From: Stromatinia cepivora
Taxonomy: Eukaryota > Ascomycota > Leotiomycetes > Helotiales > Sclerotiniaceae
Reading direction: 5' to 3'
NCBI GenBank assembly: GCA_014898415.1
Contig: RCTD01000006.1
Coordinates: 620,001-684,000 of the forward strand
DNA: 64,000 nt
The notes beneath the pieces are model-generated. The model saw only the letters and a list, made by a program, of their open reading frames with translations. It was not told the DNA's origin and ran no database searches. How positions within the stretch are numbered: the first letter of the stretch is position 1; each line of letters begins with the position of its first letter. A program made the translations under genes and the position numbers. This document shows, one piece after another, positions 19,916 through 32,168 of the stretch.

Positions 19916-22295
19916 ATGGGAGGAGGGGTGCGGAATCCAAGGAATAGGGGAAGGGTCGAGGGAAGAGGGGGTGTATGATTATCTATCGATCTAGTCTTGT
20001 TATGAGGATTTGAATGGACAGGCTTGGATTAGCCTAGTTATGATATTGAGAAAATCCTAGAGAATGGGTGGTGCAACTAGTTGATATCCGAACATAACAT
20101 TTTGCGAATGCACACACTGGTTTTGAAGCACATCAAATATCATACCAAAGTGGCGAATGATATCAAAATCTCGCATAGTTCGAACCATTCTCATCCTCCA
20201 TCATTTCTAGAACTCCCCGCTTCCAGTGGAACTTCAATATTGAATAAAACTCTACAAGACAAGCAATTTTGTTATTTTGCAGTCGGAGTTCACTCACTCT
20301 ATCCAGCATCCATTTCAGATTCGGCGTTCAACTGATTCAACTGCAGTTCAGTGATTACTAGGTAGCTACAATTAAAAATTCAAGTGGGTTTAATTATCGA
20401 GTTTGGATATGTATAGCTTGGCTGTGGGATGGGCTTTGGATTCTTAGTTGGATTTTTGTTTATTTATCTTGGATTTCTGGTCTTTACGTAGACAATTTTT
20501 TAGTTCGATGCTTTGTTTCATATTCATACTTCATATGTCTAGGGGCTGGGATAGATAGTTATCTTGGACTTTCTCGTGTGTTGTTTTGCGAGTTGTTTTA
20601 TAAGTAGTTTGACAAGCAACCTCCGCAGCATCAGATCTTACAAAGCTGAGGTTCACACTGAGAGTACGCCTTTTCTCGCATTTCATTTCAGAAGGACCTG
20701 TAAATGTACATCATGACAAGAATCATGGGTTTGTATATACGAGTAGAGAGTTCACATCCAGGATCTTGGTATTCGGGGGATTTCCTCATTTTATTTGTTG
20801 CATGTATCGTTTTAAAAGTCCTAATACCCAAATGCTACGAGATCTCCTTCCACTGCTTGACTCAATCGAAAAGAAATAGCAAATGTCTCCTATGGAGAAA
20901 TGGAGTGGGGTTTCCGGGGTTTTCGTAGCATACTAGATACTTATATGCAATAAATAGCAAAGACCTGGGAAGATAAAAATCATAATCACCCCTTTTGAAA
21001 AATCCAAATCTGGATGATTAACTCGATGAAAGTTTAAGCGAAAGTTAGGAATAAATCGTCGAAAAGCTAATGTAACGTAGTCATGGCAAATATCCTATCT
21101 GTATATTTATTTCTATACTACAGTTTGAATTTCAATTATCTTGCCTGTTGCTCCTTAAGACCAGGAGCCATTTGGTTTGGAATTAAGATTGGAGATTGAA
21201 GCGCGATGTGAGTTGTGGGTGAATGTGCATGTGAAAGTTGAATGGATCCGGGGTGAGGTATCTTTCGGATCTTGCTAACCGCGATTCAAAAGTTGATGGT
21301 GTTCGGAACCAAAATCTCTTGCTTCTGCGAAGGATGGATTACCATGTGGCATGTACGTACCACATTTATCGTTATTGACCCAATCATCGAAACAGTTTGT
21401 GTTCTAGTGAGTGGGTAATAGTGGTTGGTTTGGAGTTAAAGCTAATTTTCCTAGTATAATATCATCATTAGTTGGACACTTTGAAAGTATAAGCATTTGA
21501 GTATAAGCATTTGAGTATAAGCATTTGAGTATAAGCATTTGAGTATAAGCATTTGAGTATAAGCATTTGAGTATAAGCATTTGAGAATGTTAAAAATGAC
21601 TTGAAAAATCTACGCTGGTAAGTACCAGACAGCCTCCAATGTGGAAGGAAATAAAATATGGGAATCTGGGTCGGAATTTCAGTGGATGTCTGAAATTATA
21701 GAATGTAGTGGTATTGTTTCACGATTTAGGGAATTGGAATGGTTGTCCGGGTGTATGTGTGGGAGCTCAGCTAGTAATCATAGAGAAAGGATAGTATGTC
21801 TGAATTTTTTTGTGCAGAGGAGGGGTTTCTTTCAGTCTTTAGTTACGGATGAACTCGTGTGTTTTTTATTCTTTTCTTTTAAGGTTCAACCTGAAATTCA
21901 CTATTTCCTTGTCTCCTTCGTGGTGTAGATATTATTGAATTCTCAGTGCCTCATACTGGAGTATTTCTCAAAAATGCAATAAGCACCATTATACTACCTC
22001 TGAATAGCAGATACTGGAGATACTAATCAAAACACAGAACACAGAACACAGTGCAAACCTTGAAAAATTGAATGATTATACGTTCAAAAACGTGCTAGTC
22101 CAAGAAGCATTATAACATAACGTATCAAAGCCATTAGCTTGGCATAAATTTGCTATATTGCTTCGTAACAAAGTATATAGCAATTATTGGTGCACAATGT
22201 TGTGAAAAATTGACTTTAGATTCACAGTACATGGGTCGTGCCATCTTCTACTATTGGCGTAGAAGAAATTACCACCAGTTCAGGATAGTCATTAG
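19916..22295. other. Long intergenic region
   Basis: No gene recognised over about 2.4 kb. The only structured feature is the 14-bp minisatellite at 21486-21583. Short open frames near 20.1, 20.7 and 21.7 kb lack family resemblance. Confidence 0.55.
21486..21583. repeat. 14-bp minisatellite, 7 perfect copies
   Basis: Seven exact tandem units of agtataagcatttg, then an interrupted unit. The lack of any mismatch points to recent expansion or homogenisation. Confidence 0.95.
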
Positions 22296-23381
22296 TTGGG
22301 GAGACTTCACTGTGACGCCCCTACACAGACAGAAACCCTGGGAAGGGGAGGAGGCACAACCATTATCGGTGGGACCATTTTGGCCCCAATGGTTATCACA
22401 GCCAACCCACATCCTACGATGGTGCCTTCGCCGACGGATCCGAAATTGAATTCAAAAACAACATCCTGGAAATCTGGCGAGCCACCAACAACCACTATTC
22501 CGCGGGGTGTAAAGGGTGTGGTTTACCTTAGGAGTTCAAGCTCGATTCTTGCTCCAAGCCTGCCTTTATAGAGGTTAGAATGCTAATCCAATCAAAAACC
22601 TTCAGGCCTGTGGATCTGGCTGCCCGTTCTGCCCTCCCATAGTCTTCGGCTCAGATGGCCCAAGCGCGGTAATGATGGCTCTTCTACCAAGACGGAAAGC
22701 GAATCGAGCACTGCGTCGTTCCCGGCAACCAGATTATTCGTCATTGATACTTCAGACGAGTTCCCCTTTACATAATGCCGATCTAGTAGTGCTCTCCTCA
22801 ATATATCTCGCCCGAGAATCGGAGTGGGACTCCATATTTTCTGTTACTATGGGCATAACTACCTCGACTTCTACCATAGTTCTAGTATCAATAGTCCCAA
22901 TACTAGACGTTACTGTAACTGTAACACCAACCGCTTCCACTGACTTTGCGTTTTGGGATGATACAGTCGCTTACCAGTTTGAGATCTACAACGTGGTGGG
23001 CTGGGCAGCTCATGGTGGGGGGTTTCTTGGGGCTCAGGAAAATAGCTGCGGTGCTCTTACGGGTTGGGGCTGGGTTCCCGCTTCGGCTACAACTAATACG
23101 TACGTGCACTTATACCTTCCTACTATAATGAAATTTGGATGCGTCGAACGAGCAATTGTGTCAGCCGGCGGGCCAAACATATCATGCATTGGGGGGGGGG
23201 GGGCTTGGGGTTCAAGAGATTTTTGACGGCGCAAAACTCGGTTTCGGACGCGCCTTTATTCTTGCCCATGACGGAGGATCAGCGCGAAACTCTGATTAGT
23301 GTCTATGGGAAGACGACTGAAAACCATCAGTATATCCCAATGGTGTGGAACGCCACGAGCTCCTCGATAGCATCTGTTTGA
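22296..23381 (+). pseudogene. Relic of a large chitinase-type (GH18, subgroup C-like) gene, C-terminal part
   Basis: Several fragments in shifting frames resemble the long C-terminal region of fungal subgroup C chitinases. They are a Thr/Pro linker with TTIIGGTILAPMVITANPHP (22.3-22.5 kb), a Cys-rich ACGSGCPFCPPIVFGSDGPS (about 22.6 kb), STKTESESSTASFPATRLFV ending VIDTSDEFPFT in another frame (about 22.7 kb), and YQFEIYNVVGWAAHGGGF followed by CGALTGWGWVPASATTN and CVERAIVSAGGPNISC (22.97-23.2 kb). An 11-bp G run at about 23191-23201 precedes the end. A stop at about 22570 and frame changes near 22668 and 22750-22800 prevent one product. The catalytic GH18 domain is absent upstream, so this is a truncated remnant. 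Assignment is from remembered family patterns and is moderate. Confidence 0.5.
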
Positions 23382-23775
23382 CTAGGTTAGGACACTATAC
23401 GTACTCGTTGAATAAATTAATTGAGAACTTTTCATACAAGTCTGATGTGACACCGACAATCGGAAAACAACATGAGAGGTTCAGTACCCGTAACATAATC
23501 GCATATCTCATTGGGCTCCGAAGGAGATAGAAAGGAAAAATAGAACTACCGCTCAAGCTATTGAACCACAACATCCACTGAAGCTAGCTGAATCGCATGG
23601 CTTCTCCATTCTCTCTGATTGTAGCCTGCATACTTCTGTCTGAAGCCTGATCTGGTCCAGTCGGTTACTGGCCTCAATATGTTATCATTTGTTTTAGATT
23701 ATTTAATGTTTTAAGTGCAACACAATGAACGTACTGCCTACTTAATGTATGGCAGAACTAGAGAAACATTTGATG
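23382..23775. other. Short intergenic stretch between two relics
   Basis: No feature seen. It separates the chitinase-type relic (+) from the HET pseudogene (-). Confidence 0.55.
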
Positions 23776-26040
23776 TCATCCCAGTATCAAATCAACCAGT
23801 GCTTCCTCCTTCTTTCTCTCCCAAACCTCTTTCAAGACACATCCAACACCCCTCCGATAGGCCGTCCCATTTTCCCACTCCACCCATAATACGTGATAGC
23901 AATCTTTACGCGTCATAGACCGAGGAGTCCACTCCTTGATCTCCTTTTCCTCCTCGCCGCTCTTATTATTGATACCAAACCATCCTTCCGAGATGGCAAC
24001 GAGTTCGATCACAGCACCGGGTGCTTTGTTCTCCACAAAATGATTTCGATCCCTTTCACGCATAAGCGCGAGAAACCCAACGGATTCTCCATTCTCATCT
24101 TGGAGCTTAACATTTTTGAAATTGTTATAATTTCTGAGTTTAGACGGCGAAGAACACTCCTTTCTTTCTATTGCAGAAATGTCTGGAGTGCCGTGAAGAA
24201 ATGCTCGTGAGGTCTGACAGGACAGGAATTGGGTTTGTGGCTGCAGAAGGTGCATGCTATAGGAATATAGAAGCGGAACCGGATATATTTGTACCACCTA
24301 TCCGGAGAGTTGGAATACCAGTAGCCATATTCCTGTCCGTGTCCCGAGTACGCAAATGTGTTTAGGAGCATGGGGTACCCACTATTCCACCCAAATTTAG
24401 CACGCATCCATCCTTCAGGGGCTCTTGCGTGATGTCTTCTGCTAGGACTTTATACTTGTACCAATTCGACTCAACCCGTCACCTTTTTGATGATGTGCGA
24501 TGCTCCATTGTGTACCAAGTGGTAACAGGTCGACGAACACCTTTCAGGTTTTCATTTCTAGTCCACCAGCCTGCTTGAAATTCATAATCGTCTTTGAAAG
24601 TGGCATCAACCTGCCACCCAAGAAATGACCAGCTTGGAAGCTACGTCATATATTTCCTGGTTGAGTGTCGCCTCTCTCCCAAGCCAATCGTGTTCCACAT
24701 CAAACCACTCTCAAAAAAGAGTTCAGGGATACCGTATAACAAACCACCTGCAAAAGTCTGGCTGAGTACCCACTGAATACCAGAAAATGCCGACAATGCA
24801 TCATCCGGAAAAGTGAGAGCCTTTTGATTGAAATCCCGTATGAGATAGTTCATGCTCCTCAAATCTGGAAAACTGGAAAGCGTAAACAAATCTGGATACT
24901 TCCATGGCTCAATAGATCGCTTTTTGAATGGTGGTAGATCGGGGACTAATTCTTCATTCCAACTAGATCTGCTGCATTTAGACAGTTCCATTTTCAAATA
25001 CAAGGCATCGTTTAGCACAAAGATATCTTGGTAAGTCCAAGCGCGTGAGTGATATGCACTTTGACTCTTTTCATTTCTGTTTCTAGGGATATTTTAGATT
25101 TATCGGGGTACCATCGGCTTTATGTCTTGTTTGAAGTCTCGTTGGGGAGTCAGCCCCTTAAATCCTCGAATTCCATAACTCGCATCGATGCCATTCGCAG
25201 CTACGATTGTAATGTCTGCGCGGGTGGCAGATTAGTAATTTAAGTGACAAAAAAACCTCAAATGAAGAAAATTGTACTTACAGGAAGTAGAGTAGATTCT
25301 AGCCATGGAATTTAGCGCAAACTTGCAAGGCTTCCGCATCATCTTGGACAATACACAACACATCAATCCAGAGATATCGCTCTCCAAGCAGTCGAACAAC
25401 ATCGATAGCATTTTTGATTGTTCTAGGCAGCCTTTCCGCGATGGACCCTACCGTTAGAACTCCTACTTCTTGAAGCTGATCGATAACATTTATCTCGGTT
25501 TGGAAAGACGCAACTCCCGGGGGGATAGTTCAATGTAATACACCTTGTATGCCCTGGACCAGGAACAAGACAACCAGCCACAACATCAACCAACCATGTC
25601 GGTCGTATCGAATCAATGCGTTCAAATTTTTCGGGATACTCACATGCATCTCCATGATGCTCCTTGCACAGATCTTTCCAATTCAAGATAATTTTCTCAT
25701 CAATCCAAGCCGGATCATGAGTGCGTGCATGCCCCGAATTAAGACGCTCATCGCTCTTCCTCGGGACGAGTTTAAAACGGCGTCCTAGCCGACTTTTTCC
25801 GTTTCGATTCAATCTGAGCTCTACAGCTGCATCGGCTTTGACCATATCAATTTTAGACTCGAAGTGGTCCTGAATTGAGGAGCCATCTCGGTCAAATTGC
25901 TTGATCCATTCTCGATGAGGGCATTCTGTGTCGACAAGTTCAGAAATGAATCCTAATGAGACTGTATCTCTTTCGGTGGCTGTGTCAAAGAACTCGATGA
26001 TTTGTTCACGTGTTGCACAGTTTATCGATGCTTCGTTCAT
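23776..26040 (-). pseudogene. HET-domain (heterokaryon incompatibility) protein, pseudogene
   Basis: Successive pieces of a HET-domain protein can be followed along the minus strand, but not in one frame. The N-terminal part (26040-25530) has the pre-HET motif WKDLCKEHHGDAC and RPTWLVDVVAGCLVPG. The usual LSYxWG motif is corrupted (LNYPPG), and the frame then shifts (about 25525) into FQTEINVIDQLQEVG, LPRTIKNAIDVVRLLGERYL, WIDVLCIVQDD. A second shift occurs near 25325. After a probable intron (about 25236-25300) comes ITIVAANGIDASYGIRGFKG, then a stop at 25100-25102. Further on are SRAWTYQDIF, MNYLIRDFNQKALTFPDDAL, a stop at 24641, and a C-terminal block ending 23776 (CYHVLWVEWENGTAYRRGVG). 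Intact HET proteins trigger cell death on non-self fusion in filamentous ascomycetes. With at least three frame breaks and two stops this copy should not make a full protein. Confidence 0.8.
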
Positions 26041-27390
26041 GATGAATGCGCAGTGATATTCTGTTTTTGGCGCCTACATGAATCGGGGTGAAATTTTGCT
26101 GAACTGTGTATTACAATAAGCAATTGGGGCAAGGAGAGGTGGAAGGATCCACCTGCCAACTGGACGGTGCAAGCCCAACTTGGCGATATGTTAGCAGAAC
26201 CCCGCTGTTAGGGGTGTTCTGGATTTCAATATAGGGTACTAAGTCCTAAAAGTAGAAGGCGGCGACTAATTAGGTTGGACTGTTCAGTTGGCCAGTTGTT
26301 TACAAGTTGGCTGGTGGATCTTTTTTGACATTTAGCAGCTTAACATTGGTGTTTCAGTATTCAACAAATATACCCAGAAGAAAAAGGAAAGGCAAAGCTG
26401 GAGATATTTGTTACGAATTACCTAAAGTAGGTCAATTTTAAAACCCGTCTAACAACAGTGCCCAGCCTGTAAAGCCCCATATAATTCCGCATAATGCAAG
26501 TGTGCACATTGCAGAACTGACTAACACCCATAGCCTATGTTGCTAGGACTACGAATGTATCCTCCCTGCCCAGTGCACTGAGTGGGATAATAATCAGCGC
26601 TGCCATTCAAGATATCACTGGTGTGCGTAACCCTCGGGGCATATTTGGAGATTTGGAAAGATTCATAGGTTCATTCTGCTGCTGAGAAGACAGGACATCT
26701 TCGGGCGCCATATTCCCTGGGCCACTCCGCAAAACCTCGCATAGACTTATGTAGTGTGTACCAAATACGGGTCCGAGTATCGATGGTTTTGAACCGATAG
26801 TGCAGTATGTCCTTCCTATGATTATGAGTAGTACAGTACTGTAGAAGAATGGAATAGATGTATCTACCCAGTATATAAACGTAGGGTGAAATGGAAATGG
26901 TCAGATAACTTTATGATAAGCGAGTTGGAGAAGAGTGAGTGATGATGATAGGTGTGAAGAAAAGCCAAAAAATAATAATGGATGGATGAAGAAATTTAAA
27001 AAGAAAAAGTATAAGTGCAACAGAGGGCAAGAGAAGGAATGTTTGTGTAAAAGGGATATGGATTGAACCATCCTCAAAGCATCCTCAAAGAAATAACACC
27101 CGATATTGAGTGTATAGAGTCAGACTTGAGAATGGTATAAACATGTATTGCTTTATCGCATAACATATGAAATGAGAGGATTGTTTCTCGCTACTTAGCT
27201 TTTTGCAAAAGATATTCCCTTTATAGCTTTAATTCTGAGCATGCACATTGCCATGCATCTACCGCTTATGTTATGCCACTCATCAACGACATATTCCTTG
27301 AAATTACGCCATTCTAAATGCCCAACAAGCATCCACAGCTCTCACGACCTCACACAATTCCCTGATTACCATCAACCCCAATTCCCTTCC
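26041..27390. other. Intergenic, downstream of the rhodanese gene
   Basis: No gene was found over 1.35 kb. There is no repeat of note, and the sequence is moderately AT-rich. Confidence 0.6.
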
Positions 27391-28073
27391 TCACTTCTCC
27401 GCCTCACCGCCCTTAGCACTCCACTCCCCCCAACTCCCCTCAAACTCTCCCACCTGTTCCCACCCATTCCCCTTCGCAATCTCCGCCGCAGCCCTCGACC
27501 TAACGCCCGACCTACAATAAAACACACATTCCTCCTCCTTCGACGGTCTCTCAAACCCAAATCGATCTTCAAATTCTTCTTCGCTGATACTGAATGCATC
27601 CGGATTTGTAGTGATCGAGATATTGACCGCGCCGGGGATACGGCCTGTTTGTTGTAGTTCGAGGGGTGTACGGACGTCGATTATATGGGTGCCGGGGTGG
27701 GGGGAAGAGGTGAGGGTTTGCATCTGGAAGGAAGATTAGGAGATTAGGTGATTGGGAAGAGGAGATGAGAGGAGAGGAGATGAGAGGAGAGGAGAGGAGA
27801 GGGGAGGGAGAGAGAGAGACAAACATCTTCGAATGTGTAGTGTTTTGATTTATTTTCGGTTTCTTGCGAGTATGTCCTAACTTGTCTAACCTGTCGAGAT
27901 ACCTCTCTGCCCAAGATTCCACCATTCTTCAACCCGCTATCTCGAATTCGGGTACCGAAATTGTTACGACAGCTTGTTGAGCATTGCGATGCGGTATAAC
28001 ATCTTGCAGATGAAATCCTTATGCGCGACCGGATCGTGCGGACTACTGTGTGAGATACTCTGGAGGCAGACAT
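27391..28073 (-). CDS. Mitochondrial single-domain rhodanese (sulfurtransferase), 193 aa
   Basis: Minus-strand exons 28073-27825 and 27723-27391, joined in phase 0 (YTFED|MQTL). Single-domain rhodaneses move sulfane sulfur from thiosulfate or persulfides to acceptors. The second exon holds the whole domain: IIDVRTPLELQQTGRIPGAV (CH2A), and the active-site loop CRSGVRS with Cys153 in FYCRSG, followed by the usual AAAEIAKGNGW helix and EFEGSWGEW. Exon 1 encodes an Arg/Ser-rich, acid-poor leader (MSASRVSHTVVRTIRSRIRI), a strong mitochondrial presequence, similar to yeast Rdl2. The 101-nt intron is almost entirely pyrimidine on the coding strand. The gene lies in a run of five minus-strand genes. 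Confidence 0.9.
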
Positions 28074-28956
28074 TTTTACGAGGTTTTGGCGTTGGTGTTG
28101 GAGTTTCCAATCTATATCCTACTATCTTCTGGAATGAGCCTGGAGGTTGACGCTTGTGAGAGTATAGAGTTAAGTACCTGAATGATTCTAATGCTAAGCT
28201 TGAGTTTGGGTGGGATGTAGGTGGGGTGAAATTAGGTGACTGAAATATTACCCCGGATTTAGGGTGTATTCTATTGATCCTTGTTTGATTTCGTCATGCA
28301 TGAAATATAAAGACAAACAACAATATTCATAAATATAAAGAAACTGAAACCTATGGAATATATGGAATATATGAATTATATCAAATTTAAAAATTTCAAA
28401 TATCCTCAGACTTTGGAAATTTACCCAGGTCTGTTAAGTAGATCTACAACATAGCTCACCGGGAGTAATACAAGCAATCCAAACCTCAAATTCGTGAGCA
28501 GCTCACCAGGAGCTCACCGGGAGCTAATAAATAGTAACCTTGCCATTCAAGAACAATAACGTAAAATAAACTCCAGTTATCGGGGAAGATTTCAGTGGGC
28601 GTCACAAATATACAATAATCTTTTCAAGGGAATAAAGCTCAAAGCCATAATTCTGAACGCTCAGATTTCATGAGCACCTGGATACCTACCTATCTTAATC
28701 AAGCGCAAATCCATGATGGAAAATGAATATGAGGATCTACTTATCTAGCAGGAAGTTTAGAGACGCAATGAGTAATCAGATAACATGATATATTCGTACA
28801 TGATAATGGGTATTGATCTATTGATTTGATTTTTGGGATAGACTTATACTCCTTGAAGAAAACCCTCTCCTCCTCTCTTCACCTGGATCAGCCCTCACTT
28901 CATCTCTCCTTAAAGTCCAACCATAAAGCAAAAATAACCGCATAATCTCCAAACCC
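28074..28956. other. Intergenic, rhodanese upstream / YIP1-family gene downstream
   Basis: AT-rich, with a repeated GAGCTCACCGGGAG-like motif at about 28454-28530 (three imperfect copies of agctcaccgggag/agctcaccaggag). No gene is called; a short open frame at 28.82-29.06 kb is out of frame with the neighbouring gene. Confidence 0.5.
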
Positions 28957-29993
28957 CTAAAATAACATCCTACTTGGATTATCCCCCTTACCAGGATCTT
29001 CCGTAGCAGGTTTCTTAGCCACCGGACTTCCATGCGCAAAGAACAACACCTTGATAGCAATTGCTAAACCGGCATGTAGAACAACCACTAAGATAAGTAG
29101 TATTTTACTTGTCTGTTTATCCGTAGCGCTGAGAACCGGATATAGGTTTCTAAGGAGGAAAGCAACGCTCAACCCAAATCCAACTCCTACGAATACCCAA
29201 TTCATGATTGTAAGGGATGACCAGGAGACCAATGCGACGGGAATCCATACGAGGTTGGAGTAGCCGTAGAGAGCGGCACATTCGAGAAGATTGGCAGATT
29301 CACTGCCGAAGTATTTAAGGGTTAGGAAGAGAAGGATGGGAATTATGAATGTATAGCCATAGATTAGACCTGCGGCGCCTGTTGAAGAAATCGAATTAGT
29401 ACTGTGATCATCTTATTTGGCCATGAATATGATTCAATGTCCAAGCAAGTAAAAGATAAATGAAGAACCTACCACTTAACAACCCAAAGTCATACGCAAA
29501 CCTCCCCTCACCCCTCTCCGCCAAATACAAACTAACCGTCCCTCCCATAAACAGAATGAAAATCACCGTCGTAGCAATCCAGAACGGACCATACAAATCC
29601 GGATTCCCCTCCAGAACATCTAAAAAGTTTGCGCGAGGATACAAAGCTGCCCAGCAACGTGCTAACACGGAAGAAGTATCCACATCGAAGAACTGGGAGT
29701 AGAAATGTAGGGACCAAAGATAACGTTTCGAGGTACTGGGACCGCCTGAAGTGGCCGGGGCGGGAAGACCGGGTGATGTAGGCTTATTGCGGGAAGAGGA
29801 GGGATTAGCTTCGAAATTGGAGTTGTGAAAGGAGAGATCTTCTTGGAGATCAGTGTGGCCTAGGTCGCCCTGTTTTTGTTAGTGTTGATGCGGTTTTGGA
29901 TACTGGGATTGAGGAGCAAACCCAGGCGGGTAGAAAAGATGAACATACTTCCTCATCCACATCGACAACGACATCATATCCAGCTCCTGACAT
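28957..29993 (-). CDS. YIP1-family Golgi membrane protein (YIPF1/2-like), 287 aa
   Basis: Minus-strand exons 29993-29949, 29869-29473 and 29378-28957, with introns of 79 and 94 nt. The first exon codes only 15 residues (MSGAGYDVVVDVDEE). YIP1 proteins are Golgi/ER multi-spanning proteins that bind Rab GTPases and help vesicle formation. The N-terminal ~85 residues are polar and acidic, then RYLWSLHFYSQFFDVDTSSV leads into the conserved DLYGPFWIATTVIFILFMGG first helix. The family signature GLIYGYTFIIPILLFLTLKY and ALYGYSNLVWIPVALVSW follow, with five predicted membrane helices in all, the last around LLILVVVLHAGLAIAIKVLF. The C-terminal tail is short and polar. The two introns restore family sequence exactly, so the structure is well supported. 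YIPF1/YIPF2 is the closest type by memory. Confidence 0.88.
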
Positions 29994-31000
29994 ATCTTTT
30001 TACTACAACTGGAGAGATTTGAAGGTTGTAGGAAGTGCTGTTTGCTTGCGTGGTGTTGTAGCTTGGGACAGCTTGCGATCTGGAGATGGGCGCGCTAGTG
30101 ATGCAGGTGGAATTATCCCAGTAAGGCGACCATTTATCCATTGATAAAGATGCGACGGGCGATATCAGTAAGGCCCAGGTTATGATTTTATATGTTATTT
30201 CTTGTCAAGTATTATTTTCACCATTTACCAAGATATTCCTTTATTACTATGTGATACGAGAATTACATAAATGTATCCAATTGGCCTATAATGTTACTAT
30301 CTTATACCTTTCGCAACCGCCGAAATGCTGGAATATCATTAGGAGACATGTACTAAATTTCAATGCATCACACCACATCTAGCCTCAAAAGCTACATCAC
30401 TCTTCCTACTAGCGAGCGATTCAAGGTTCTCCTTGTTTCGATTTTATTGGAATCTCCCCAAGGGAAGCGCTTTGCTAACCACTTTATATGTATTAAATGG
30501 AATAGACATATCCTATACTCCTGCCTCAACTCGCTGTGTCCGTTTAGTGGTCGCCTTGAAATAACTGTGGCCAAGATCGTAATGTCTGGGAATATCAATT
30601 GTCACAATAGTCATCTTTCTGTTACCGTAAAACTGTAGGGTATGATGGTGTAAACTTGCAGGATCCGTAACTAAAAAGTACTGAAAGGCTCATCTGCCCT
30701 GCTGGGTTGCAAGAAATCCTCCAAGCTTAACGAAAAGCCCGGAACTGGAACTCGGAATTCACAACAAATTGGTTCGGACCAGGAAACATATATGGACTTC
30801 AACCTCAACTGCACATGAAAATGTGTTGATGAAGATATTTATAATTGGTGTGCTGAATAATCGTCTCATTGCTTCATTTGCCTCATGCTATTGTTCTCAA
30901 ATACAGAGCCGGCCATGTAAACAATCCATCGATATATCCGCGCACCAATCCTCCCTTCCACAATCTCCCTGTGAACCCAAACGCCATAAGAGCGAAATAT
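29994..31000. other. Intergenic, about 1 kb
   Basis: Lies between the YIP1-family start and the ubiquitin-eL40 stop. Short open frames occur on both strands but none resembles a family. It holds the promoter of the first gene and the terminator of the second. Confidence 0.6.
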
Positions 31001-31769
<769 letters not shown>

Positions 31770-32168
31770 GGTTGCTGAGGTTCTTCGATTGTCGTTGTTG
31801 TCGTGGAAATCTAAATTTCGAAGTCCCAAGTCAAGTCGAATTTGCAGAATGTGGGTTGGGAAGCGAGAAAAACCCTAGCGCATCCAATCACATGACGTGA
31901 GCAATTCTTAACCCTCGAATTTTAGGCTACTAATAAGCCATCAAGGTCAAAACAATAGAGGATATTACGGATGAATTATTAATAAAGAATACAACAGACA
32001 GATATTGAATTTGAAAATTGTTGGGCTTGAGTATTCCTATGGGTATCTATGATAAATTTTAAACGCCGATGAATCTTTTCAGAACAAGATTGTACTCTTT
32101 TCCAATATATCCGAACAGGAACCAATACTTCAAGAATTGCAGATAATTGAAGAGATTCCTTTAACTCA
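31770..32168. promoter_or_regulatory. Promoter and 5' leader of ubiquitin-eL40; RRN7 3' flank
   Basis: The leader exon upstream of 31769 includes the stretch cttcgattgtcgttgttgtc (as read on the + strand) near 31783-31803. The remainder is the terminator side of RRN7. No specific factor site is claimed. Confidence 0.45.

Noticed and set aside
22150..22295. Extension of the chitinase-type relic upstream
   Set aside because: The frame reads through without any GH18 motif, so the relic is started at about 22296.
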